64,000 bases of DNA. Origin: Lycorma delicatula (lineage: Eukaryota > Arthropoda > Insecta > Hemiptera > Fulgoridae). The notes beneath the pieces were generated by a model. The model was not told the DNA's origin. It saw only the letters and a program-made list of their open reading frames with translations, and ran no database searches. The position numbers were made by a program, and so were the translations under genes. Below are positions 40,601 through 45,725 of the stretch, piece by piece. Location: contig NC_134456.1 of NCBI RefSeq assembly GCF_047948215.1, positions 58,357,029 through 58,421,028 on the forward strand, written 5' to 3'. The stretch's first letter is position 1; every line of letters begins with the position of its first letter.

Positions 40601-43205
40601 TTTGACGCTGAGTTAATTACTCTAAAATCACCTGACCAAAAGTCGCCTTCCTCTTCCCACCGAACCTCACTAATTCCTACTATATCCACATTCACCCTAT
40701 CCATTTCCCTTTTTAAATTTTCTAGCCTACCAACCTTTTTTAAGCTTCTAACATTCCACGCTCCGACTCGTAGAATGTTATTTTTTAATTTTCTGGTGAC
40801 CCCTTCCTTAGTAGTCCCCACCCGGAGATCCGAACGGGGGACTATTTTACCTCCGGAATATTTTACCAAGGAAGGCGCCTCCATTGTTGCTATGTGAAAA
40901 TGCAGAGAGCCACATTTTCTTGGAAAAAAAGCAGCTGTAGTTTTCCATTGCTTTCAGCTGCGCAGTACTCAGAGGACTGAGTGATGTTGATACGGCCGTT
41001 TAAGTCATTGTGACTCACGCCCCTAACAACTACTGAAAGAGCTGCTGCCCTCTTTCAGGAATCATTCCTTAGTCTGGCTCTCAACAGATACCTCTCCGAT
41101 ATGGTTGCACCTTCGGTCCAGCTACTCTGTATCCCTGAGCACTCAAGCCCCCTCACCAACGGCAAGGTCTCATGATTCATAGAGGATGAAATTTCTATAT
41201 AATAATAACAATGAAACTGAAGAAGGAAATGTTTGAAAAATTTATGTTAAGCCAGTACGAAGATATTAATATACATATGAGATGTTCTGAAATTTCTATG
41301 GTTTTTTCATATTTTGGATTCTGGGGATCTTGTAAAGCAACATTTGCAAAAAAACTGACTGAAATTTTGGACCTATTCATAAACTTTCTCTAATTAATTA
41401 TAGCTGCTACATAGCAGCAATACAGCTATAGACAGTAAAGTGCTCCTAATACAAACAATTTTTTCTTTCTATCGTCAACACCCCACCATAAACCCTCAAT
41501 TAAAACGTTTAAATGGAAAGGGTCAGATTGTGATGGACTATTTTAAGGACTTTGAAAAAAATTGATATAAAAAAGAATTTAGGCTAACCTGAACAAAAAA
41601 AAATTGTAGACCTTTTATTTATAACTAGTTTAGAAATTGATCTGTAGCACCTCTTAATAACTGATTAACAACAAGAAAGTTAAAAAATGAGATTTAGCAA
41701 GTATTTCTACATCAATAGTTTTTTTTGTTTTATGACAATCAAACCCCAAGCCTCCATCAAGACAACTTAAACATTTTAATTGGAAATGGTAGGGTTGTAT
41801 ATATATATATATATATAAAAAGCAGACATAATAGACAGTTAATCATATTGTAATAACTGTTAACTTTATTTTATATTTAAGAAAATTAATTGCAGTTTTC
41901 TGTTGTTTTATTAATAAAAAAAATTTTTTATATGATTAAAAAGTAATTTTTTAATCGGATGTATTTTTTAGATGTGTATTTTTTAAACAGTTGCTTGACA
42001 TTGCACTTTCTAACAGCTCACAATCAGCTTATTTTAATTTTAAGATCATTATCAAATGATTGCATTTTATTATCATTCACCTTATTTTTCAGGTAAGGCT
42101 CCTGATGGTGCAGAAAATGGTATTCGAACCTTACAAGACTCTCTGCCAATATCTTATAATATAAGTAATGTTTTATTAAGTAATGCTAATGAAGCTCTTA
42201 GGCAAGTGACAAAAAAGCAAGTGGATGAAAATTTGGTTGTTAAGTTACGTGCTGAATCAAAATTTGTCTGTGCACCAGCAGAAAAATTAAGTGAATGTCA
42301 AACATTTTGCTTATTTGATCTTATAAATGATCCATGTGAACAGACTGATTTATTTACATCTAATGAGTAAGTATTTAAAAAATAACTCTTGCCACTATAT
42401 AAATTCCTTTTAAAATCTATTTCTTTCTCCTAGGCAGGAAAATGAGTACTGTAATTTTAAATTTCTTTAATACTCACATTTTTTCTTCTTATCATTAACT
42501 GTAAACTTTGAAAACTTACGTGTATGAAAGTATATTTCCTTTGCATGTGTCTATAAACTTACAATTACAATAACTTAAACATTGATCTAGCTAAAACGTT
42601 GAATACATATCAATGTTATTAAAAAATATGACTATGTTTAAAACATGATGGGCAACAAAAAATATCATTGGTTTTATTTGTTTTGATTTTGATTTATGTT
42701 AAATTTTTGAGTTCTACAAATAAAACAGATTGTATATTGATTATCAAATATGACATTTATTTTAATTTAGATGAGAGATATTTTTTCAGTTATTTAAGAG
42801 TAATAACCCTTACAATGATGCCAGCTTCCGCCATGGAAGCCGAGATGCTACCATTTGCGCCATGCAAATGGTAGCATCTCGGCCTTTCATCTAGAGGCCC
42901 CGGGTTCAAATCCTGCTCAGGCATGGCATTTTCACACACTACAAATTATTAATCTCATCCTCTGAAGCAATACCTAATGGTAATTCCAGAGGTTAAAAAA
43001 CCCTTATAAGGAATAATTAAAAGATATTATTATGTTTTATTTGTGTTACAGTTATACTGCAATAGCAACTTACATGCAAGGCTTATACAGTACATATAAT
43101 AGTACTCTGGTTCCACAAGTACCAGTCATTTTTGATGAAGCAGATGCTGATCCTAGAAAATACAACTTTACTTGGACTCCTTGGATATCATCATCAGTCA
43201 TGTAA
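7839..43205 (+). CDS. Arylsulfatase B-like gene (N-acetylgalactosamine-4-sulfatase family), nine coding exons
   Basis: The exons at 7839-7952, 8633-8792, 12555-12781, 24203-24464, 29777-29934, 32287-32422, 35229-35420, 42093-42366 and 43052-43205 join in frame to 558 codons plus TAA, close to the length of animal arylsulfatase B. The product should be a secretory or lysosomal hydrolase that removes sulfate from sulfated sugars. The N-terminus ([10 protein letters not shown], residues 6-15) is a signal-peptide-like hydrophobic segment. By family knowledge D36-D37 bind calcium and C75 in CTPTR is converted to formylglycine. K129 and H131 (GKWHLG), H224, D287-N288 (LSDNG) and K309 complete the pocket. 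No stop or frameshift was found. The eight introns carry many mobile elements. Catalytic roles are by homology; the natural substrate is not shown. Confidence 0.95.
8633..8792 (+). CDS. Sulfatase coding exon 2 (active-site exon)
   Basis: The exon begins [10 protein letters not shown], continuing ADDM from exon 1, and carries the active-site signature [15 protein letters not shown] (residues 73-87). It ends one base into the glycine codon, at donor gtttgt. Confidence 0.95.
8929..9821 (+). repeat. Diverged tandem duplication in intron 2 (period about 467 bp)
   Basis: Unit A starts at 8929 (atatctgaataa) and unit B at 9396 (atatctgaatta). Collinear matches include agtaacag with gagtag, taaaggttg with taaataat, tgaagtaaacct, and taaaaattat against taaaaattac. 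The units have drifted strongly, so the duplication is old. Unit B appears to be interrupted at about 9822 by another repeat and to resume near 11048. Confidence 0.7.
9822..11047. mobile_element. Unclassified interspersed repeat with long pyrimidine tract
   Basis: A block of different composition begins gcggcccccttcgcgacttc and ends near gagtcagtgaatcagtcagg. It contains two polypyrimidine tracts (about 10250-10490 and 10645-10740). The frames it gives on the + strand are low-complexity Phe/Pro/Leu/Ser strings and are not genes. The 3' part (caaaatttcgcaaaatcc through tcaagtctctatctat) looks like a widespread arthropod repeat, but I cannot name its class. Its insertion into unit B of the tandem duplication sets its approximate ends. 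Confidence 0.55.
10250..10490 (+). repeat. Polypyrimidine (CT-rich) tract
   Basis: About 240 bases made almost only of C and T with occasional G and A interruptions on the + strand. Such tracts can adopt triplex DNA structures. Confidence 0.85.
11048..11954. other. Intron 2 remainder
   Basis: The start resembles the continuation of tandem unit B (ctggtttcaatatgacaatc against ggtttcagtataacaaccgc in unit A). A (TG/AG)n-like simple-sequence patch lies near 11320-11360. The rest is unassigned. Confidence 0.4.
11955..12330 (-). mobile_element. Mariner-like transposase C-terminal fossil
   Basis: Read on the minus strand, the block gives [20 protein letters not shown] and, further on, [20 protein letters not shown], with stops between. 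This matches the order of the mariner C-terminus (SPDL..DF..FGPLK, then GI.KL..RW.KCIE). The third catalytic Asp position reads Glu. No terminal repeats were found. Confidence 0.55.
12555..12781 (+). CDS. Sulfatase coding exon 3
   Basis: The exon encodes [20 protein letters not shown], then [15 protein letters not shown] and [14 protein letters not shown], the second sulfatase signature region with the lysine and histidine of the active site. It ends in phase 0 at donor gtaaaa. A mariner begins only 8 bases downstream of the exon end. Confidence 0.95.
12790..14112 (-). mobile_element. Mariner element copy 1, inactivated
   Basis: The ends are inverted repeats: the left end starts cgagggttattttttttcaa and the right end is its near-perfect complement over about 45 bases (differing at a T-run length and a few bases). 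TA dinucleotides flank both ends (12788-12789 and 14113-14114), the normal mariner target duplication. The element lies inside intron 3 in antisense to the sulfatase gene. Its left end is only 8 bases from the end of exon 3, but the donor hexamer gtaaaa is intact. Confidence 0.95.
12888..13942 (-). pseudogene. Mariner transposase pseudogene (DD34D type)
   Basis: The ancestral frame runs from 13942 to about 12888, roughly 350 codons as is usual for mariners. Visible parts are the N-terminal helix-turn-helix region ([20 protein letters not shown]), HDNARPH, and [13 protein letters not shown]. Four lesions are visible. The expected start ATG reads ATA at 13942-13940. The first catalytic Asp is Asn (IGNETW where the family has GDETW). 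A TAA follows WLGR near 13033. A base is missing before the terminal YVEK codons. Beyond the TAA the same frame continues with [20 protein letters not shown], as in the family C-terminus. The protein cannot be active. Confidence 0.93.
14115..14829. other. Intron 3 sequence, nothing recognised
   Basis: AT-rich sequence without coding or repeat signals. Confidence 0.5.
14830..15170 (-). mobile_element. Non-LTR reverse-transcriptase fossil
   Basis: The minus strand reads, in order and with stops, [25 protein letters not shown] and [12 protein letters not shown]. These correspond to RT motifs ([19 protein letters not shown], the SYLSNR block). The FADD motif is missing. The family is not determined. 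Confidence 0.55.
15171..15615. other. Intron 3 sequence before the LINE
   Basis: AT-rich sequence with a (TAA)n patch near 15593-15615 directly before the 5' end of the I/Nimb-like LINE. Confidence 0.5.
16103..17556 (+). pseudogene. LINE ORF1 (gag-like, zinc knuckle) with one frameshift
   Basis: The frame opens at 16103 and stops at 16321; a second frame opens at 16318 and runs to 17556. The protein reads naturally across the switch (NFSR into SPFLIGREI), so one base was gained or lost there. The product is an RNA-binding nucleocapsid-like protein. CCHC knuckles are seen at [27 protein letters not shown] and [16 protein letters not shown] long basic/Pro-rich tail ends [12 protein letters not shown] related, older gag copy lies at 51990-53030. 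Confidence 0.88.
17631..21265 (+). pseudogene. LINE ORF2 (endonuclease, RT, RNase H) with multiple stops and frameshifts
   Basis: The domains are in order. The endonuclease begins IVQWNINGC, with [20 protein letters not shown] and GSDHFPV. The RT has [46 protein letters not shown] and YVDDLVIVY. RNase H has [23 protein letters not shown] and [19 protein letters not shown] terminal knuckle reads [17 protein letters not shown]. Stops lie near 17744, 17877, 18878, 19494 and 20424. Frame changes lie near 18680, 19310 and 20640. All catalytic motifs are still readable, so decay is moderate, but no full-length protein can be made. Confidence 0.9.
21896..22220. other. Intron 3 spacer between LINE and second mariner
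   Basis: AT-rich sequence, nothing recognised. Confidence 0.5.
22223..23499 (+). mobile_element. Mariner element copy 2, inactivated
   Basis: The left end cgatttgtgtgagaaaagta and the complement of the right end (cgaggtgtgtgagtaaagta) form inverted repeats of about 28 bases extending to taatgagactg. TA flanks both ends (22221-22222 and 23500-23501). The TIRs and transposase differ clearly from the copy at 12790-14112, so it is another mariner subfamily. It lies in sense orientation in intron 3. Confidence 0.95.
22379..23440 (+). pseudogene. Mariner transposase pseudogene, second subfamily
   Basis: The frame starts [20 protein letters not shown] at 22379 and ends [11 protein letters not shown] with TGA at 23438-23440. 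All three catalytic Asp residues are still present: GDEFWVF, LHHDNTP and [13 protein letters not shown]. The frame is broken at about 22742 (one base lost before PKNL), near 22898 before EWHTPSSP, near 22995 and around 23145-23160 before ISIRKFLTS. The helix-turn-helix N-terminus and the SGRPST linker are intact in the first segment (22379-22780). Confidence 0.92.
23502..24202. other. Intron 3 end, nothing recognised
   Basis: AT-rich sequence up to the exon 4 acceptor. Confidence 0.5.
24203..24464 (+). CDS. Sulfatase coding exon 4
   Basis: The exon encodes residues 168-254 plus one base: [21 protein letters not shown] and [12 protein letters not shown]. The last contains the histidine (H224) that corresponds to the family active-site histidine. 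The acceptor is tttcag and the donor gtaaga. Confidence 0.95.
24465..25629. other. Intron 4, first part
   Basis: AT-rich with a (TAA)n patch near 24710-24731 and (TA)n microsatellite near 25540-25612. A short stretch at 25073-25100 (ttttttttgtcatcagtcat) resembles the 3' tail of the RTE family seen at 37910, but is too short to call. Confidence 0.45.
25540..25626. repeat. (TA)n / (TTA)n microsatellite
   Basis: Long alternating TA tracts followed by a TTA run. Confidence 0.9.
25630..26945 (-). mobile_element. RTE-like LINE fragment, family distinct from the 37910 element
   Basis: On the minus strand the RT reads [35 protein letters not shown] and [14 protein letters not shown], followed by a C-terminal region with [20 protein letters not shown] and FGHLYRLPE. 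The catalytic FADD box reads FADN, a disabling change. The 5' part (endonuclease and first RT motifs) is missing, as expected for 5' truncation. Its sequence is clearly different from the other RTE-like copies in this window. Confidence 0.8.
27126..29525 (-). mobile_element. RTE-like LINE copy A, internally deleted
   Basis: It is closely similar to the full-length copy at 37910-41185 along both its 3' part (27126-28150) and 5' part (28170-29525), including the same 5' end (catgattcatagagg on the + strand) and the same poly-A start after gtcttcag. About 885 bases of the middle, corresponding to about 38936-39821 in the full copy, are gone, removing the endonuclease-RT linker and the first RT motifs. 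The minus frame 28195-29289 keeps the endonuclease; 27541-27984 keeps [13 protein letters not shown]. No convincing target-site duplication was found. Confidence 0.93.
28152..28172. repeat. Hairpin at the deletion junction of RTE copy A
   Basis: Arms aaaaccttt and aaaggtttt are separated by aaa, exactly where the internal deletion occurred. The right arm belongs to the element; the left arm is extra sequence not found in the full copy. Confidence 0.85.
29777..29934 (+). CDS. Sulfatase coding exon 5
   Basis: The exon encodes [18 protein letters not shown] and [11 protein letters not shown], with the metal-binding Asp-Asn pair, and ends NQPFRG in phase 0 at a consensus gtaagt donor. Confidence 0.95.
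29935..32286. other. Intron 5, no element recognised
   Basis: AT-rich intron of 2.35 kb. A (TG)n patch lies near 30308-30322 and short AT repeats near 30570 and 31877. No coding, RNA or transposon signal could be supported. Confidence 0.5.
32287..32422 (+). CDS. Sulfatase coding exon 6
   Basis: The exon encodes [12 protein letters not shown], with the active-site lysine, and [15 protein letters not shown], a conserved family block. The acceptor is ttgcag; the exon ends one base into the glycine codon. Confidence 0.95.
32712..33992 (-). mobile_element. Gag-only LINE fragment (Jockey/I-like ORF1), 3'-truncated
   Basis: A GC-rich island in intron 6. On the minus strand ORF1 starts at 33992 ([20 protein letters not shown]) and continues through several frame changes. 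A middle domain ([20 protein letters not shown]) is followed by zinc knuckles [24 protein letters not shown] and CANCKGPQ, the last with a stop after PAN. A Pro-rich tail ([20 protein letters not shown]) completes it. No endonuclease or RT follows; the similarity ends near 32712. The family differs from the I/Nimb-like gag at 16103. A non-LTR copy that keeps its 5' gag and lacks its 3' end is unusual. Confidence 0.8.
33993..34547. other. Intron 6 spacer
   Basis: AT-rich with a less AT-rich patch near 34310-34470 that I could not assign. Confidence 0.4.
34548..34770 (-). mobile_element. Short 3' fragment of the RTE-like family
   Basis: The + strand sequence tcatttgactggtttgacac through ccaagattccctatttagtg matches the extreme 3' end of the RTE element at 37910-41185 with scattered substitutions. 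It is a 5'-truncated, diverged copy of about 220 bases, in antisense to the sulfatase gene. Confidence 0.88.
34771..35228. other. Intron 6 end
   Basis: AT-rich, nothing recognised. Confidence 0.5.
35229..35420 (+). CDS. Sulfatase coding exon 7
   Basis: The exon encodes [21 protein letters not shown] and the start of the C-terminal subdomain (KPGTYKIIV). The acceptor is tttctag and the donor gtatgg. Confidence 0.92.
35421..35989. other. Intron 7 start
   Basis: AT-rich, nothing recognised. Confidence 0.5.
35990..36530 (+). mobile_element. Ancient RTE-like fossil, + strand
   Basis: Read on the + strand, pieces line up in order with the C-terminal part of the intact [17 protein letters not shown] (family [13 protein letters not shown]), then a CY..AIK stretch (family CYLGSKI), then VVNGSETCL (family ALYGSETWT) and [16 protein letters not shown]. 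There are many stops. This is far older than the copies at 27126 and 37910 and lies in the opposite orientation. The alignment was done by eye. Confidence 0.55.
36064..36088. repeat. 11-bp inverted repeat next to a poly-G run
   Basis: Arms acttaggtaac and gttacctaagt are separated by tta, followed a few bases later by a run of ten G. It lies within the ancient RTE-like fossil. Confidence 0.85.
36531..37898. other. Intron 7 middle
   Basis: AT-rich, nothing recognised. Confidence 0.5.
37899..37909. repeat. Target-site duplication, left copy
   Basis: atgaaatttct, identical to 41186-41196, adjoining the poly-T (poly-A on the element strand) end of the RTE element. Confidence 0.93.
37910..41185 (-). 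mobile_element. Full-length RTE-like non-LTR retrotransposon with intact ORF and target-site duplication
   Basis: The element is in antisense within intron 7. It is flanked by an exact 11-base direct repeat, atgaaatttct, at 37899-37909 and 41186-41196. On the minus strand it has a 5' UTR of about 300 bases (41185-40885), one uninterrupted 985-codon ORF and, after the stop, only agac before a poly-A tail of about a dozen A. The intact frame, exact duplication and clean tail indicate a recent insertion. Copies or fragments of the same family lie at 27126-29525 and 34548-34770. Confidence 0.96.
37927..40884 (-). CDS. RTE-like retrotransposon protein (endonuclease and reverse transcriptase), intact
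   Basis: 985 residues, uninterrupted. The N-terminal apurinic-type endonuclease shows WNVRSL (43-48), SEVRW (72-76), GDWNA (176-180), DY (244-245) and SDHN (269-272), the family metal-binding and catalytic motifs. A charged linker (about 290-490) leads to the [17 protein letters not shown] (503-517), [15 protein letters not shown] (564-578), [14 protein letters not shown] (631-644), [14 protein letters not shown] (689-702) and [12 protein letters not shown] (731-742), with both catalytic Asp present. A C-terminal domain includes ALYGSETWT and [13 protein letters not shown]. The protein nicks target DNA and copies element RNA by target-primed reverse transcription. Similar proteins are often mislabelled in insect annotation as craniofacial development protein 2-like. 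Confidence 0.95.
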   Translation of the reverse strand: MEAPSLVKYSGGKIVPRSDLRVGTTKEGVTRKLKNNILRVGAWNVRSLKKVGRLENLKREMDRVNVDIVGISEVRWEEEGDFWSGDFRVINSASNNGQAGVGFVMNKKIGRRVEYFKTHSDRIIVIRIKSKPKPTTIVNVYMPTSAHDDDEVECVYEEIDEAIKHVKGDENLIIVGDWNASIGKGKEGNIVGEYGLGKRNERGDRLIEFCTKYNLVIANTQFKNHNRRIYTWKKPGDTGRYQIDYIMVKQRFRNQLVDCKTYPGADIDSDHNLVIMKCRLGFKNLKKSCQMNRWNLEKLEEEEVKKIFEEDIARGLSKKVMVENVEEEWENVKKEILKSAEANLGGIKRTGRKPWVSDDILQLMDERRKYKNANDEESKRNYRQLRNAINRKCKLAKEEWIKEKCSEVEREMNIGKIDGAYRKVKENFGVHKLKSNNVLNKDGTPIYNTKGKVDRWVEYIEELYGGNELENGVIEEEEEVEEDEMGETILRSEFKRALKDLNGRKAPGIDGIPVELLRSAGEEAIDRLYKLVCNIYEKGEFPSDFKKSVIVMIPKKAGADKCEEYRTISLTSHASKILTRILYRRIERRVEEVLGEDQFGFRKSIGTREAILGLRIIVEGRLKKNKPTYLAFIDLEKAFDNVDWNKMFSILKKLGFKYRDRRTIANMYRNQTATITIEEHKKEALIRKGVRQGCSLSPLLFNLYMELAVNDIKEQFRFGVTVQGEKIKMLRFADDIVILAESKKDLEETMNGIDEVLRKNYRMKINKNKTKVMKCSRNNKDGPLNVKIGGEKIMEVEEFCYLGSKITKDGRSRSDIKCRIAQAKRAFSKKYNLFTSKMNLNVRKRFLKVYVWSVALYGSETWTIGVSEKKRLEAFEMWCYRRMLKIRWVDKVTNEEVLRQIDEERSIWKNIVKRRDRLIGHILRHPGIVALILEGQVEGKNCVGRPRLEYVKQIVGDVGCRGYTEMKRLALDRESWRAASNQSND
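41186..41196. repeat. Target-site duplication, right copy
   Basis: atgaaatttct, adjoining the 5' end of the element (after catagagg on the + strand). Confidence 0.93.
41197..42092. other. Intron 7 end
   Basis: AT-rich with an (AT)n tract near 41797-41816. Nothing else recognised. Confidence 0.5.
42093..42366 (+). CDS. Sulfatase coding exon 8
   Basis: The exon encodes about 91 residues of the C-terminal subdomain, including [16 protein letters not shown], a typical arylsulfatase B block. It ends in phase 2 at donor gtaagt. Confidence 0.93.
42824..42883. repeat. Two adjacent hairpins sharing the loop gccat
   Basis: The first hairpin has arms gcttcc (42824-42829) and ggaagc (42835-42840) with loop gccat. 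The second has perfect 20-base arms, gccgagatgctaccatttgc (42839-42858) and its exact complement (42864-42883), again with loop gccat. The right arm of the second hairpin is the start of the SINE. Confidence 0.93.
42864..43010 (+). repeat. tRNA-derived SINE
   Basis: Box-A-like tggtagcatctcgg and box-B-like gggttcaaatcc lie at tRNA-like spacing, followed by a non-tRNA body and the tail catcctctgaagcaatacct ... ccagaggttaaa. The overall layout matches a polymerase III SINE. It lies in sense in intron 8, ending about 40 bases before the exon 9 acceptor. It is not a functional tRNA because the tRNA stem pairings are not maintained. A related copy is at 50866-50965, and the tail recurs at 3855-3925. 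Confidence 0.82.
43052..43205 (+). CDS. Sulfatase coding exon 9 and stop codon
   Basis: The exon completes the aspartate codon left open by exon 8, then encodes [16 protein letters not shown] and the C-terminal tryptophan-rich [12 protein letters not shown] followed by TAA at 43203-43205. Confidence 0.93.
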
Positions 43206-44589
43206 TACTTATTCTAATAACAAATTAAAATTGTATTGTCTCTAAGTACCTTAGAGAAAAAATATATTTTGTATTTGGTAAATAAATATGTTTATTAGGT
43301 AAATGATATATAAATTATGTAAAAAAAATTAACTGCCTTTATTCAGAAAAAAAAAAATTCTGTTGGAAAACCTGACAATAGATGAAAAGATCTTTTTGGA
43401 TGAAGATGCAATACAGAGCCATTAAATAGTAACTGTTACAATTTTCTAAGTTGTTATTGTTAAATATTAATGTAAACTCTTACTACAATAATGTAGATTT
43501 TTATTATAAATAAAATATACTTTTGTGCATAAAAATAGAAAAATTAAATAAAATATAAATAAAACATCTTGTCAATATTTTCTTGAAAACTGATTTTAAT
43601 TGTTGAAAATTTAAAAAATTGAATGTGTTTGTTGTCCAAAAGTTCTTAAGGCCATGAAAGCTATTGAGGTTTGACTCGTGTGAAGCAACAATGTTATTAA
43701 ACTTCAGGCCAGTGCCTTCTCATCTCATTCTGCAATCATCATTAAACATCACCATTGAAATTTGATTAGCTGGGAGAAATTTTATAAAAAAATGCTTTCT
43801 TAAATTTAAATAAATTTGTTTATCATGTGCAATTATGCACATATACAAGTAATTTTCTTCCTCAGAGGAAATTAAACATTATATCTTGATATAATGTTTC
43901 AAATGGTCTGCCATCAGGAGCCCGGGAATTTGTTTGCATGTGGTGTGATGCATGTGATACATGCCAAACTCTATTGAAAATCCTCTAACATGAACTATCC
44001 TATATCCTGCTTTTAATTCTTAACAAAGGTAGAGAGCGGAGAGTCTTGAGGATTAATTATCTGTTAAAAAACTGCAACTTTTTGAGTAATCTGTTCAAAG
44101 TGATCATTATTCAGAGAAATTTGATTAAAAAATAGTAAGCTGTATGTTGTAACTTGTTTGTGGTATTAATATAACCAAAAATATTCCTAATATACTTATT
44201 TGTGAAAATTCTTTTTTTGTTAGTTAGGGTCAGTAAAACATTTCTCTCTGTTTCTACTTCAAGAAAAAAATGGTGGTATATTGAAATTATTTAAACCGAG
44301 AATTTAATTATGTAGTAATTCATGTAAACAAAGACAGTTTAATATTCAAGTAAATAGAAAACTTATTCAATCAAGTTTTGGGTATTCAACATAAATAAAA
44401 AAAAAATGAAAAAAACAGATCAAATTGTTACAATTTTAAAAATAAAATATTAGAATTTTAAAATCTTCATAGTGCTAAGAAACTGGAAAAATCTATTTAG
44501 TCTCAAAATGTTTAAATTAAAAAAAAGAAATTAAATTAAAAAAAAAAAAAAAATGATATTAATAACTTTTATTACTAAGTGATTTATTA
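43206..44589. other. Sulfatase 3' UTR and downstream intergenic sequence
   Basis: It includes the candidate polyadenylation signals. Beyond them no gene or element was recognised. Confidence 0.5.
43281..43286 (+). terminator. Candidate polyadenylation signal of the sulfatase gene
   Basis: AATAAA lies about 75 bases after the stop codon. Another AATAAA occurs near 43509-43514. Which one is used cannot be told from sequence. Confidence 0.5.
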
Positions 44590-45225
44590 CAAATGCATTT
44601 GTAAATGATTAAAGGTACTGACATACATTCAGTGCAGTTGTTCAAAGAGGTTGCCATTTTGTTGAATGTTGCATTAACCATAACAAATCCACGCTCTTTT
44701 TGCACGTCTTATAACCTCAGGACTTATCTAAATAGTCACTGCAGCTTCTATGATGTGATTCTTATTTCAGAAGAAACCAACAACCTCATTCAGCTCCGAA
44801 CTAGATGGTCTGATAGCCATTTTACTCATCTGTTTCCACCAATCTATTAATATATGTATTATTTAAATAGTCTCTAACATTACAAGTAGAATGAACTGGT
44901 GGACCATCATGCATAAGCAACTTCTGCTACTGGATTATTTTCCAAGAGTTGAATCAGATTTGTAAGAAATGTTAGCACTGTATTCCTGAAAGCCTTGGGA
45001 TTTCAATGAGATCATCCTCAAGAATATCAAACCCCAAATTAAATAAAAATGTATGTATGCTGGAACTGTGTTATGATATTCTCATGTGGGATCTCTTTTC
45101 CCAAGTGTGAATATTTGAAAAATTAACAATTTCATATCTTCTGAAGCACAATTTATTTTATTGAATATCACCACCTTCTTGTACAAGTTATTCAAGAAGG
45201 GTACAATTGTTGTCCCATAACGCTC
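44590..45225 (-). mobile_element. DUF4817/DDE-type DNA transposon fossil 1 (C-terminal part)
   Basis: The minus strand reads, with stops and frame changes, LLMHDGPPVHSTCNVRDYLN followed by NRLVETDE, RPSSSELNEVVGFF, SPEVIRRAKRAW and QQNGNLFEQ. This follows the order of insect DDE transposases of the type HDGAPPHF..VR.FL, then WPPRSPDLTPLDFFLWG, then NGGHFEHL. The second catalytic Asp (MHDG) is still readable. The N-terminal half is missing or unrecognisable. Confidence 0.65.
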
Positions 45226-45585
45226 ATTTTTTCCTATTGTATGAAATAAACATAATTGACTTAGTATAAAAATAATAAATAAACATTATTAATAATTTTG
45301 AAGCATGATTTAAAAAAATTTACAATCACTTTCCTAAATGAAACTATAAGTAAATTGTACAGAATAATAATAATGTGAAAGCGAGAATCTAATGATTACT
45401 CACAAGACAATACAATAAAAGTCTGAACAAAGTACAATTCAACAAAGAGTATAACAATTCACAGAAAGTCCACATAATTCAAGTTATTAAAGAGAGCAGC
45501 AAGGATAAAAAATGGTCAAAAGAACATAGCTATAGTGAACAACAAAGTTTAAATTTTTAATAAAACAGAGCAAGTAAATGAGTTT
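45226..45585. other. Intergenic, nothing recognised
   Basis: AT-rich sequence. Confidence 0.5.
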
Positions 45586-45725
45586 AAATAGTCGCGGGTT
45601 GGACTTAAAGTACCTGTTATGGTCCGCGGGTGGGCCTTTGAAGAACACCACCTACCCTGTTTATCTACAGGGCCTTCCTCTATCCGCCACCTTTAGGACG
45701 GGGGATCCCCCCCCGGGTTATTATT
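45586..45725. mobile_element. GC-rich repeat fragment, unclassified
   Basis: An abrupt 140-base GC-rich patch in AT-rich surroundings (gtccgcgggtgggcctttga, then ggacgggggatcccccc). It has the look of a LINE untranslated-region fragment, but no coding motif is present. Confidence 0.4.

Noticed and set aside
38419..40897. Several + strand frames opposite the RTE ORF
   Set aside because: They are antisense shadows of the intact RTE coding frame and recur identically opposite copy A.
42864..42940. Candidate tRNA gene
   Set aside because: The A and B boxes are present but the sequence does not close into tRNA arms and continues into a SINE body with a tail shared with 3855-3925.
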